A stretch of DNA of 64,000 nt from Volvox africanus. Its lineage: Eukaryota; Chlorophyta; Chlorophyceae; Chlamydomonadales; Volvocaceae. Every line of letters starts with the position of its first letter. Within the stretch, counting starts at the first letter, position 1. The stretch covers positions 6,984,001 to 7,048,000 of the forward strand of contig BSDZ01000004.1 in the NCBI GenBank assembly GCA_030268105.1, read 5' to 3'. The notes below the pieces were generated by a model, which was not told the origin of the DNA, did not search any database, and saw only the letters and a list, made by a program, of their open reading frames with translations. The translations under genes and the position numbers were made by a program. This document shows positions 1 to 11,318 of this stretch, in pieces.

Positions 1-268
1 GTCGTGGAGCGTGTGTTCCGGTTTTCAAAGCGGTGCTTTGTCCAGCGCGTTCGGGTGAGTGGTGTATGTTTTGTGAGGGAAGGGAGAGTATGAGAAGCGG
101 GCCCCCAAGGATGGGGAACGCGGCAGGGTTGACTTGTAGCTTAAGCTTAAGCCTGAGCTTAGGAGCCTCTCCAGGAATCACTGGCCTTCCAGCCTCACTC
201 GAAGTACTCGGGTGCGCCATGTCGGGTCATCATCCACTCATCCACCCGATTTTAACCCCTCGACCATA

Positions 269-331
269 GTGTGTGTGTTTGTGTGTGTGTTTGTGTGTGT
301 GTGTTTGTGTGTGTGTTTGTGTGTGTGTTTG

Positions 332-362
<31 letters not shown>

Positions 363-421
363 TTGTGTGTGTGTTTGTGTGTGTGTGTGTCTGTGTGTGT
401 GTTTGTGTGCTTGTGTGTGTT
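269..421. repeat. (GT)n microsatellite with TTGT interruptions
   Basis: About 150 bases of GT dinucleotides broken at irregular intervals by TTT. All frames are open across it in both directions, which creates spurious Cys/Val or His/Thr ORFs that are not genes. Confidence 0.95.
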
Positions 422-1991
422 TGACGACATGGGCACATGCACTCAGCTACGACACACAGGGCCTAAGCTTAATTAGAACCTGAGCAGGAAACAAGGCATG
501 GCCTGATCATTAGGACCGGAGAGGGAGGCGGATTGCAGCCCAAAAATGACGACCCTATCATTGTCGTCTTAGTCTTAACAGGTATAGTCATATATCATAG
601 TGTCATAGATACGTATTCTGTGTAGCTCACTGTCTTGTGAGAAACGCGCCGCGCAGGGGAGGCAGGATGCCAAATAAGGCGTCTTGGCGGAAATGTGATA
701 GTAGTACGGTGGTAGTTAGTACGAGCTGATGGATATGCCCAATTTGTCCAATGAGACCTCTGTACCCTCTGTTATTTCATGGCGTGTTTCCATGGCGCCC
801 CACCGCGGTTTGTAAAGGTGCAGGTGCAGGTGCAGGCAGCGTTTCGGTACTCGTTCTAAAACAAAATGTTTCCTTTATGCGCGACTGCAGCAGTACTTAC
901 AGCAGTACTTACAGCAGTACTGCAGCAATACATATACACACACGCAGTCATAAGCGCACGCGCGTATGTCAATTTTGTATGTCAACGCCCGACATTGACA
1001 TTGATATTCATCCCGCGGAGTTGATGTATCGTACGGACAAAGAGACCGTATAGATACGATGTGGGGCATCAGGCTGTTGCCCGACGTTGACACCACCGGG
1101 ACATAAAACAATATTTCCATGATCCCAATCCAGCGTCACGACAACAATTACAGTCCATTTGTATACAGAAAATGAGTAGTCCAGTCCCGTAACTTGAGAT
1201 TCTCCTGCGGTTTCATACCCCTGCTTCTGATGTCATAGCAGCTGGCGCCACGCTGCGCCAATATCCGCGGCCGCCAATACCCCCCACTAAAATAGCTTGA
1301 AAACTCAAACCGTTGCAACTACTCCGGTAAGATTTGCTTTGTTGGTTAACAACGCCCCGAACGTTGGAGCTGAGCCGACCGTTTATGTAACCCCGCAAAT
1401 CCGCACAGTCTGCTGATTGCTATCCAAAAAGCCCCCTCCTAAATCAGAAATATTTATTACTGAAATTCGCATTCCGCTCTGCATGGATGAGATAAAGTAT
1501 GTCTTGTACGATGATATGCCGTGACACACCCTTTCGTCCCTCCGAAACCATATTTGCCCGCCATTGTCCCACCATAACGCTATCCGAGCCGCAAAATCCG
1601 GAATCCCTCGCAGTTATCCGGAAAACCCCGGGGGCGAATCCGCGCCGGAAGCGTCCAGCACATACGGCCCAAGTGCCGCCCTCCAGCTGCGCAGTCTCGC
1701 GCGGCGGGGGCTGCAGTGAACCAACTCCACCGACTACCGTGTCGTAGGCCGTACACCGTACACGTGTAGATGCCACATGGAGAGAGGGATATGTGCGGGG
1801 ACGTGGGGTGTGGGGAATTGGAGATGTGGGGGGAGGGGACCGGGTCAAGGCCCAGGTCGGAGAAAACCCATTCACGTGGCCATTCACGACAACACGCTGT
1901 CGTGGTTGAACCAGAACCGTGGGCCTTTTATAAGGCCCACAGGCTCTGCAACACCCGCCCACCTGCCTACAGGCTGGAGGCCTGTTAAGGT

Positions 1992-2420
1992 TTGACTGAT
2001 CTTTCGGGCTCAAGCGAGGGGCGAAGCGCGTGTCAAGACAGACGGACGAAGCCGCGTGCTTCCCCTCCCTGTGGTTCGGGCCCCCAGCCATCAGGGGCCC
2101 CACTTATCCTTGCAGTGCGCATTGCCCCCAGTGTAACATATATGCATACCTTGTTTCTTTGGGAGGCAGGGTTGGTTTCTAGCCTTCTTCCCCTCTCCGT
2201 CTGGGCGCTGGTGTGGTTGACTGAGGCTCTGTTCCTTTGAGTGACCAGGCTTGAGGCTCGTGAGGCCCGTGTGCCCTTGCTGGCTCGAGCGAGGGGAGGT
2301 GCGCACGGCAGGACGAACAGACTAAGCCGTGTGTTGCCCTCTGCGCTATGGTTCGGCCCGGTCATCGGGGCCCCCGGTGCTTGTCCTTTCGGAGCAGGTC
2401 GCTCAAAGTGTTACACCAAA
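1992..2420. repeat. two diverged direct repeats of about 270 bp
   Basis: A block starting near 2007 (gctcaagcgagggg, then gacgaagccg, gtggttcggg, atcaggggcccc, agtgtaacata, tgcatacc) recurs in the same order from about 2282 (gctcgagcgagggg, gactaagccg, atggttcggc, atcggggccccc, agtgttacacc, tacatgcatt). The unit length is therefore near 270 bp. No terminal inverted repeats or coding capacity are evident. It may be a remnant of a non-autonomous element or a local duplication. Confidence 0.55.
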
Positions 2421-2838
2421 TACGTACATGCATTGGAAGAATAGTTTGATAAACGCTTAACCATTGAGGCAAATGAATAAAATATTGCACAGACATGAAG
2501 CATACGTACCTGCAGTCCTGGTAGTGCCTCTGCAAGCGCCAAAACGAACACCCCGTGCTTCAGAGCCATCTGCTTCAGGCGCAGCCGTTGCCACTGTACG
2601 GCAGCAGTATACGGAATTTTGGAGGGATGCGTTTGGGAAGATGGAGGGTGTCAGCTCTTATACACAGGCATTACCATACATCTGGCTGCCATACCTTACG
2701 ACCGTCACGGCAACGTGCAGTGAACTTTTCGGTGACAATTCAAACCAATCAGTTCAACGATGGCGATAATAGTGTTTGATTGTCCGAGTCAAATGATTGT
2801 GAGAATAGAAATGATAAGCTAGTGACGTCAGGAGATCA

Positions 2839-4727
2839 TCATATGTGATGGATTGGGGTGTCGTACACAGTCGTCGTTACATCGCCCACCTGATTTGACA
2901 GAGATCCTATCGCCGCCATCCAAGGTGCATGCGGCCCGGCCCACCGCAACCGGTTGAGGAGTGAGCAACGCTGGCACGGTAGTAGGTAAGGGGCTAAGCG
3001 ATGAAAACTCGTACTGAGTAATATAAGATAAGACTGTACAGCAAACCTGATCATGCTGGATGGGCTAACCTATGACGTATGGTACAAACGAAGGTCGGCA
3101 GCCAAACTAAAGCCGCACGAACGGTTGTAATTGTACGGCTCTCGTCGCGCTTGACTCCCGCCATGTGGTCAGACCAAACTCGCGATTCGCGGCCCCTCTC
3201 TGTCAAGCATCAAACCCATCAGTTAAGTAACCGGGTTTAGTGAACCCATAACAGCAGCCAGGAGGTCTGGAATTGCGGTCGCTTCGCTGACCCCGAAACC
3301 CAAACTAACCATCTGAGCCAATTCAATATCTGCAGGTAATGAATTAGCAACATGAGGACCGCCCCTCTATCATCCCCACCTGGAGCGCCTGGAGCCGTGG
3401 AGGCAGCCGCACCGCCGCCAATGGAAACGAGCCACGTTGCCGCCCGCCGCCGTCAGCGTGCCGCTAGCCGTCCTTTCCCACAGGTCGGATCGGGCCGCCG
3501 ATAGCACCCGCAGTGGTAACAGCGGAGGTAACAGCGGAGGTGGATCAGAACCACGTCCTGAAAAGAGGCTCTGCGACACGCACTCGGCCGAGAGCTTGCC
3601 GACACGTAGTCGAGCTAGCACCGGCGCGTCATAGGGCAGAGACGGCAGTGTGAGTGTAAGGTCTAAGCATAGGTCAAGCTCCACGAGGTGCGTGGCAAGA
3701 GCCGGTATACGGCAATGGAGAAGGGTGTCCAAGGTGGCGCCGTACACCAGGTGTGCCTTCTTGGGTGGAGGCCGGGTCACGTCCCCTTTGGTTCCATGGA
3801 TCCCGCGGATCGGCAGCACGAGCTTTGAGAGATGTGGTAGGAGCACTAGCGCCGTGAGGGCGGTGGCCCAGTGAGGCCGGTACAGCTCCAGGGACGTAAA
3901 ATTCACAAGGTTGGCAATTGTGCTGAGCAAAGATACCGCTACTGTAGATTGCATGACGGAGGACTGGTGCTCATTGTGCTGTTGGTGCTGATGTCCGCTT
4001 TGGGCTGATGGCAACTGTAAACGCACCCGAAGCTCCGTCAATAACGGGTAGCAATCCGCAACGCCCCTGGGCAGCAAGGAGGTGTGAGGCTGATAATGGG
4101 TTAAGACGACAAATCTGGATCTGGATCATTTTCAGCCTAAGCTGAGGGTTTGTAGCCTGCAGCCCAAGATCCGCAACTCGGCCGATACCACACCTACGCT
4201 GCCTTTTCCCGAGTGTAATCGCAGCCCGGTTTTTTCCTGTTGCGAGTGTCTGCGCTATTGGCCACAATGGGAGGAGATGTGGTGTCCCGGGAATGTGGCT
4301 GAGGCAGATCTCCAGGTACAGCGCTGACAGCTGGGGTGCAATGGCCGCGAACCGGACAGCACTGGCCAAACAGCTGTCTGCCGACGTACACATTTGTGAC
4401 AGATGAAGTAAATGGAGTGAGGATGTCGAGCCTAATATGACATGATAGAGCGTTTCCAAAAAGGTGGTGCGTTGGGGTTGCGGTATCTTGTAGAAGCCAC
4501 CGTTGGTAACGAATCCGTAACGATACCGGTGTATTTACTCTACTGGTACTTACTGCAAAGATAAATCTCCAGAAATGTTGTTCGACCGCCGCGGCTAGCA
4601 ACGTTACAGAAAGCTTTCGAGGCAACCGCCACGACAGCTTTCCGTCACTAAGAGTAGTAAGCACCGGACGATTGAGCACACTATGCACGCACATTTTATA
4701 TCGTGCACATCTCAACATGAACGGCAA
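2839..4727 (-). pseudogene. decayed F-box/LRR paralogue of the gene at 13.7-17.7 kb
   Basis: Several open segments match, in order, the intact LRR gene at 13660-17694. The segment near 4600-4700 (RPVLTTL...LPRKLSVTL) resembles the end of its exon 1 (RPGIYQN...CRPLAVTV). The segment 4215-4459 (FAAIAPQLSALYLEI) resembles LADAAPFLQHLALDL. The segment 3400-4075 (IANLVNFTSLELY, LLPHLSKLVLP, THLVELDL) resembles IASLTQLRCLELY, ALRNLTRLRVDLP and LTWLQDLDL. Near 3380 the homologous ending RLPPRLQALQ lies in a different frame from the upstream segment, implying a frameshift. The exon-4 equivalent begins at 3329 (ATAIPDLLAAVMGSL, against TSLPTVPVLAALAAL) but meets a TAA at 3223-3225. A last match (GPHAPWMAAIGSL, against GPHAAWLSKLAPL) lies near 2900. 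I infer a pseudogene. Unrecognised extra introns in a functional, diverged gene remain possible. Confidence 0.6.
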
Positions 4728-5782
4728 ACAAGCCTCAAGTCAGTAGTCAACAAAGACGAATATACGGGGGACTGAACCAAGCACGTCGGTCAAGCAATGT
4801 ACTTCTTCCATATTTGCTCGGGACGGGTGTCGTTTTGTAAGGGTGCAGGGCTTGCATTCCAGGCCTTCCTGTTCTCGGATAGAAATCTCCCGCCCCTTAT
4901 CGTACCCGACGAACACATGACTGATGTTCCCCTGCTACGCTGAAAGAGGAATGCAGGCGTATATCCATTACACAACCCTCTAAATAACCTGATATGCTGA
5001 TAACCCAGCACTGATACAGTAGGGATAGATCTTTCATATCTTGAATTGCTGTCAAAGGAGGCCCCCTGCCTGCGGCCTTACAATGAATGCATAGAGCACC
5101 GAATACCCTTCCAACCTTCCAACAACATATGACAAGATCACCACATACGGGCGGTGCGACTGCATGGCAGCTGCCCAAAACAGGGAATGCCCCGAAATCC
5201 ACAGCCCCCCTTGGCACCAACCTATTCCATTAACGTTGTACACTCATTCGCTCACCCTTCTAACCAAAGCACCCATCCAGCATGCTCCCGCGGTTTCAAC
5301 AGAGAAAAACCGGTACGGACATGGCACTAAGTCTGAACCGCAAATACAAGCGGCGTTTAAGAGGCCTGCTCATGTACCTTACGAGTATACGACACGCGCA
5401 TTGAGCCGTGCACAGTGCTTATGCAGCGTGTCCAGCACTGTCACAGCCCAACAACACTCATCCAAAGCACTTCCGCTGCGGATAAAAAACAACCCTTGTA
5501 CATGCAGCTAGACGGCTCGGACTTATCCGTGCACAACAGTGTTCTTTGTAGCGTGAAGTCATATGGCTAACACAAGAGTGAACGCGTCAGAAGTGCAGCA
5601 TTAGTCATGCATGTTCCTGCCCTGAAGTCAAGGTGCAAATCAGCACATGTCGCCTAGAATGTCCCCTAGTTGCTGCAATTGAATGTACAGCAGATGCTCC
5701 CGCGAGAGAATTAAAAATCCGCGCGAACTTTGCCTCAGTCGCTGTGATAGTCCTGCAGGGGAGAACAGAGGAACAAACAGGG
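4728..5782. other. intergenic
   Basis: Between the LRR pseudogene and the 3' end of the BET gene. Short open frames occur on both strands but none shows a domain, splice logic or repeat structure. Nothing else is recognisable. Confidence 0.6.
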
Positions 5783-7516
5783 TTACGCACACGAATTCAG
5801 TACTGATTTTATCTGTGAAGCCGACATGCACACCAAATGGCTGATCCCGTGGCCTCCAATGCGTTGCAACTTACTATCAAGCGAATTGCGAAGCTGCAAC
5901 ACGAAATTACACACCTCATCATCCACATCGCCCGCTTCCAGGCGGACGCTGGGGTTGTGCGAGATGTGAGACGGCGACACGGGCCCCTGCCCACGAACGT
6001 TCCGGAGCCAGGCTTCAAGCTTGCGCAGATTGGCATCGTCCAGCGCTTCAAAGTCCAGCTCCATTTCACCCGCCTCGTCTGGCTGCATGGCCTCCGACGG
6101 CAACAAGCCCATGAGCTCTGCACAAAAATTGTGATCGGGAAATGTGACGAAGTGAAGAAAAGCAGCCGAGACGCACATGTACAGAGCACCGCATACGACT
6201 TGGACTCACCACTTAGCTGGTCTTCTGACAGCTCGCCAAGCGCATTCTGCAACTCGGTCGCAATCTGATTTCGCCGCTCCAAAGAAAGGGCCTTTTCCCG
6301 ACCTTTCCCGCCAGAGGTAACCTCGTGACTGTAGGCCCGCCCACCGTTTGCGGCCTGCTGTACACAGCAGGTGGAGAATCGCGACGTTATTATAAACATG
6401 CCGGAAGTGCATACACATACATGTACTGGTGAAAGAAATGGCAACCCTGCCCCGCTTTTGGACCAGGCTTTATAGGCCTGTGAACCTGCTTTCCTCAGAA
6501 ATGCAACGACCTTACGGCGAACAATAACTAAAACAACAACCCTGTTGCAGGACTTGCCATCAATAGTTAAGGACAAGAAGCTCACCCTGCTTGGGGCCGG
6601 GGCGGGGGCTGGCTGTGGCTGACGTTTCTGTGCATTCCCACTTCTGGTGGGACGGTCGTTGGTTGCCTTGGGTGCAGGGGGCTCGAAATCGGGATCGTAC
6701 TTTGGCGCAGCGACTCCAGCGGTAATCCGCTTAGTGCGCTCGCCTGCAAGCCCAGAGTTGGCCCACTCGTTCCGCCATCGCTTCTCGGCCTTCTCACCAA
6801 TAAGGCGCACCTGCGTGCCTTGAGGATTGTAAAGAATGCAATTCGCCCATATCATGCGGACATCTTCAGCGAAATCTTGCGCACTGGCGTATTCGCCACT
6901 ATCCAGCTTTTGGACGATGAGGTTGATCCACATCGGCCTCTTGATGACCGTGTAGTAGTCGGGCACATCCTTCTCGCTAACGCGGTCCATGAACCATCGT
7001 GCGTCGCTTTTGAGGCCTCTGATGACCTGTTGGATGAGCTCTCGGCACTTGACCACCCAATCATTTGCTGCGGTCGGGAGGGCAATAAGCTAACTGCCTG
7101 AAACCGTTCTGACTAGTTCCAAAGATTAGCGAAACGTACCTCCTGCACTGAGGCTTGGCCGCGAGTCCAAGCGCGCCTTCTTCGTCGGTGGTCCCTGGGA
7201 AGACGCAGGAAGATGACTAGGTCAACATCTCCCAGTGGCTCACTTTACAAAGCGCAAGGACTGGAGATGGCCTTACATCGTATCCTCCATTCTGCTGGGG
7301 CAACTGAGGCAATTCAGGGTGCGAGAGGAGCCGCTGGAGGCGCTCGAGATCTTTCTCCGAGGCCAGATTCCTGTCAACAACGGACTTGTCGACGGCAACG
7401 CGCACGATGCCGTTTCCATCTACTCCTAAGAGGTTTGAGTCGCCTATAAGGGAGCCATCATCTAGCCTGAACTTGATGCGGCGAGCTACGCGGGGCGCGG
7501 CCATGGTCGTGTCCAT
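5783..7516 (-). CDS. BET/GTE-type bromodomain and NET domain protein
   Basis: Nuclear reader of acetylated histones in the BET/GTE family, which couples chromatin acetylation to transcription. My model has five exons: 7277-7516, 7140-7194, 6586-7067, 6210-6357 and 5783-6117 (phases 0, 1, 0, 1), giving 419 aa. The start is the first ATG of an open exon (7516). A second in-frame ATG lies four codons later. Residues about 84-90 (PTKKARL) look like a nuclear localisation signal. The bromodomain spans about 105-205 and keeps the acetyl-lysine-binding Asn (N179 in CILYNPQG). The NET/extra-terminal domain spans about 280-350, with EMELDFEALDDANLRKLE crossing from exon 4 into exon 5. A single bromodomain plus NET is the plant/algal GTE arrangement. 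Every junction keeps frame and rebuilds conserved sequence (DQLS|ELMGLL). The C-terminal end is less certain than the core. Confidence 0.88.
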
Positions 7517-8915
7517 CGTCGGCCGCGCCAGGCCTCCACGGACACCGCGGAGGCCGGGGGCCCGGGTGCTATTTCTGACGTAACGCTCGAAGCGGTACCT
7601 AAGCTGAGGTGAGCTGAAACGACTTGCGGCGGGGAGCAGCCGGTGGTGCACCACGTTAGGCCCATTTGGGACCTCTTTAAAGGAGCCAATCGACTGTACG
7701 ACTATTCTTGCCTCTTTACATCTCTGCAATGTCCTAAGTTTCAGTTTTCTGGCTGCTACTTGCTGCATATCCTGACGTCTTATGCAAATTTGTGCGTGAT
7801 GGAAGAAGGCCTTCGGAGCCCACACCCTCAAGGTCCAGAAGTTGCCAATGCATCCGTGAGAAACCACCAATATTTTAAGCATGGAAAAAAGAACTGCTGA
7901 AGCATGAAGCTATGGCGTTCTTCGAAGATACCTTGTGCGAACTTGTCAGTTGTTGAAGTTCCAAAACGCAAAACATGATGACCAATAAAACATAAGAGAA
8001 ACTTGAATAATGTGCATCTTTGTGGCACACTGGAAGCAACCTAAGAAAGCCCGTGTAGCTCCGCGGACCGACCCACGAAGCCGAAGCACCCGTAACATGA
8101 CTGAAACCCCCAAGGGTTCATTTCAAGTCACCATCTCATGCAAGTCCATATGATATCTGCCCTCTTTGGTGTTCCTCGCACCTGAAGGCCAAGGGCGATA
8201 GAGGCGACGACGCAGTTTCGGCAGCCGAAAAACAAGGTCCATGGGCAAAGCATTTTTTTACGAAAGACGTTAGAAACATATATCAAGCGCACCTTGAGTT
8301 TTCATAAGTACATACATCCCTCGGCACAAAGGTGAGGGCCCCGGGCGACACGGGAGGGGACCTCGAAGTGGACGGACATCACAGAACTGATGAAATTTAC
8401 AACGGCTCACCTTTCATACGTCGCTAAATGGCGTAGAAAATCTGCACAGTAGCGTAGCCGACCTTGCTCAGGAGCTCGCGTTTCCACCAATGCGGCCCGA
8501 TATTTGGTCGACCTAACAAGGGGGTGCAAATGCAAGGTTTTAATAAGCAACTTTTCATCAAGCACAGCAGCATGAACGAATATTATTCCTGCTGTTGCAG
8601 TTGGCACCAATCTCAGGTGGACAGGTGTACGGCGGAATCGTAAAGAGGGCGAGGTGAAGAAGATGAGTGTTGGCTAAAGCGCTTCTGGGCCGCAAAATTT
8701 TCTGAATCCTTGTCGGTTCTCAGGACGATTCATGGCATGGATAACATACGCGAAGTGACTGCCGCACGCCATTCACCTGCGTTGTGGCAAACGCTGCTCC
8801 CCACCACAAAATTTCGTGTGGAACAGATCACAAAATAATACCATCTTTTTCATCTCGTACTCGATCGGGCCCAAACTCGTAAGAACACCAACACCCGCGT
8901 CGGGACACGTATGAC
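7517..8915. other. divergent intergenic region between BET gene and plastid-protein gene
   Basis: About 1.4 kb separating two genes transcribed away from each other, so it must hold both 5' UTRs and promoters. I see no clear TATA box, tandem motif or ORF that I would defend. Confidence 0.6.
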
Positions 8916-11318
8916 ATGCACGTGCCTTTCGTCAGTACAGGCCACAGATTCGCCGCGAGTTTGCGACCGTCACATTCACATCAGCTTATCCGAGCTGCAG
9001 TGCCGCAAGGAGGACAAGAAACCACCCCCGAGACCCAGTATACGCTAACAGCAGCGTCAACGCCACCCCCAGTCAAGGCGACGGCGCCTGACCCAAGGCC
9101 CTTTTTTGCGGCAAAAACACCTCCATCACAAGCGCCTCCATCTGCACGCACATCAACACCCACACCCCCAACAACGTCATTACCTGCGACGGCGCCTGCT
9201 GAGCGCAATGGCGAGTTGTTGGCTCGTCGTAAACAGCGAGTGACAGCGGAGATTGTGGAGGTGCGGCATCTCCCTGTGCTCATGCCTTGGCCATGGTGCT
9301 GTCTGAATTTCCCGTTTCTAAAGGCTGCCTACTTATGCGTATATGATACATATATACATTATGTGTTCGTGAAGGGTTGTCTCATGTTAGACGGGTTGAT
9401 TGTCGCATTACGGGGTTGCAAACGCACGTCCAGGTGGTATTGCTGTGGAACGGGCGCCCTGACGGAAGAGGAGGAGGAGAGGGGACGAGAATGGCAGTCT
9501 CAGGCACTGGAGGAGAAACAGCTCAATAACGCGCTGGCCTGCCGGTCCTCATTCCTGTCCTGCTGAATAATGGTAGCATCTTCTATCCTATTCTTGTCTT
9601 TATCACTCCTGTTGGCTCTCCTTCGCGAGGTTTCTCTTACATTGTCCTGGCGCACCGTCTATGCACGGGGCTCACAGCACGTATGCGTGGACTCCGCCGC
9701 GCCCTCTCCCCAGTTCCATTCGCTCTGTTGCTCGTATTCCATCAGGCGGCTCGTAAGGCCCGTGTGGCAGCCACCCCCGAGCAAATTTCCGCTGGCCTGG
9801 ACACGCTGGAGTCTCTGGTGCCCGGCTTTACTCCCAACCTGGATACACTCAAGGCCTCTGAATGGGTGAGTGCGCCCGGCTACCGCGCGCCCTTTTCGTT
9901 GCGCTGCAGCCCATCTGATAGAGTAGGGTGAGCTGCGGACAGGATTACTGCATCGCACATTCACACTGGAAAGTTCCGGCGAGAGAGTTGCGGAATTTAG
10001 CACCTGATTCATACTAGAGTCCTGGGCCGCACTTCGGTTCGTAAATCTTGGACTTCTTTTCAGTGCGAGTTATTTGCCCGTGGGGCTCGGTGACCAGATC
10101 CGTTCTCGCCATACCGCGCTCCCATTCCGGGTGTCTTTTGCCGGTCCCTTGTCTCTGGCCACTGCATTTTCCTTTTACTCGGGCACTCAGCCATGTACTC
10201 AGTCCTAAGCGCCTATGAGATATCCATATATGAGGGTATCTGTGACCCCCGGGTTCGTTCTGTGACTGGTGGTTCCTGCTCGTGGTTCCTCGCACGTGAT
10301 TCCTCACAGGCACGCCTAGCGGCGGATGCTCCGGCTGTGGCTTCCAAGATCATTCTTCTCAAGTCGCACTACCCCCGATTAGACCTATCTCGTGTGCTTG
10401 TGGCCCAGCCTAAGCTGCTGCTGCAGTCACCGGAGCAGCTGGATCGCTCGGCTCAGCAGGTAGGGAGGACGCGATGGAGGGTGAGGAAGCCACACCATGA
10501 CCATGACCACCAGCACCGCCATCACGCCACCAGTACCAGGCCCGTCAACGGACCATCCACGACCACTTATCGCAGGTTCGGAGCCTTCTATCCCGCGCCA
10601 AGGACCTGGAACGTCTTCTGGCGGCTGAGCCCGCCCTCATGGAGCCCCGAGCCCTCATCTCTGTCCTCATCACCGTCACGAAGTGGTACTACTTAGAAAA
10701 AGACCCCATCGAGGTCAGAATCCAGGAAGGGGGTTTACTGGGTACAAATCGCTCTTGGTAGAGGAGTTGAGTTCTCCGCCTTGTTCCCTATGAGCTAAGG
10801 TCATTGGCACATCTTTTGATGTTTGATTGTGTGTACGTGTATGTTTACAAATGTGCATGTGTATATACATTTGTGTATTAACTGCGCCGCAAGGAGCTTT
10901 GAAGTATGTTTCCCAGCTTCAACCAGCTTGTGACTGTTTCCGTGCCCTACAACCGTTGCCACTATTGTCACTGTCATCGCTGATACTGCAGGTGTTGGAA
11001 GCTGACCCAGATCTGGTACGGCGGGCCCAGGTGCGAGTACAACCTTATTCCGGTTGTAACGAAGCATTTTAGGAGTTTTAACGCATGAGCGCGGCAGCCG
11101 ATGGGTTGTTGGGGTAGGATGTGATGGTAAGCCTTCATGAGATCAATTTGCCACCCTCTCTGTCCCGCTGTCCCTCCCTCTTGCAGGATTACGACGTGCC
11201 TTTCGAGCCTGTTTACATGGACGAGAAGGGCAACTGGACGGCGCCGCTGCTCAACTACCAGGAGAAGCGCACCGAGTGGCAGAAGTACATCGACCAGACG
11301 TTCTACAAGCAGCCCTGA
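8916..11318 (+). CDS. probable chloroplast-targeted helical-repeat protein, mTERF-like in style
   Basis: Six exons, all in phase 0: 8916-9260, 9746-9865, 10310-10459, 10540-10713, 10992-11030 and 11187-11318, giving 319 aa. The N-terminus (MHVPFVSTGHRFAASLRP...IRAAV) is basic, rich in Ser/Arg/Ala and lacks acidic residues, like an algal plastid transit peptide. It is followed by a Pro/Thr-rich linker. The middle has repeated helical motifs of the kind KIILLKSHYPRLDLSRVL, AQPKLLLQSPEQL, LLAAEPALMEPRALISVL and VLEADPDLVRRAQ, which recall mTERF-type or related organellar helical repeats. The C-terminus (DYDVPFEPVYMDEKGNWTAP) is a compact charged tail. Whether it binds nucleic acid is inference, and I cannot name the family. 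A small extra exon in the first or fifth intron cannot be excluded. It is divergent from the BET gene. Confidence 0.7.

Larger units (their letters stand above)
1..2838. other. gene-poor region
   Basis: I see no convincing gene here. The longest open frame (minus strand, 1444-2103) lacks domain character and a splice context, and its sequence is a patchwork of Arg/Pro/Ser-rich residues expected of chance reading in GC-rich DNA. The region holds a GT microsatellite and a diverged tandem duplication (separate entries). A 3' UTR of a gene outside the window could end here but nothing shows it. Confidence 0.6.

Noticed and set aside
212..483. Overlapping open frames encoding Cys/Val or His/Thr repeats on both strands
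   Set aside because: They are readings of the GT/CA microsatellite; all frames are open because the repeat cannot form a stop codon.
1444..2103. 219-codon open frame on the minus strand
   Set aside because: No domain, no repeated architecture, no splice partners, and it runs into the tandem duplication; probably chance in GC-rich DNA.
9426..9566. Glu-rich open segment (ALTEEEEERGREWQSQAL) in intron 1 of the plastid-protein gene
   Set aside because: No acceptor/donor pair gives phase 0 at both ends, while exon 8916-9260 joins 9746-9865 cleanly. It could still be an alternative exon.
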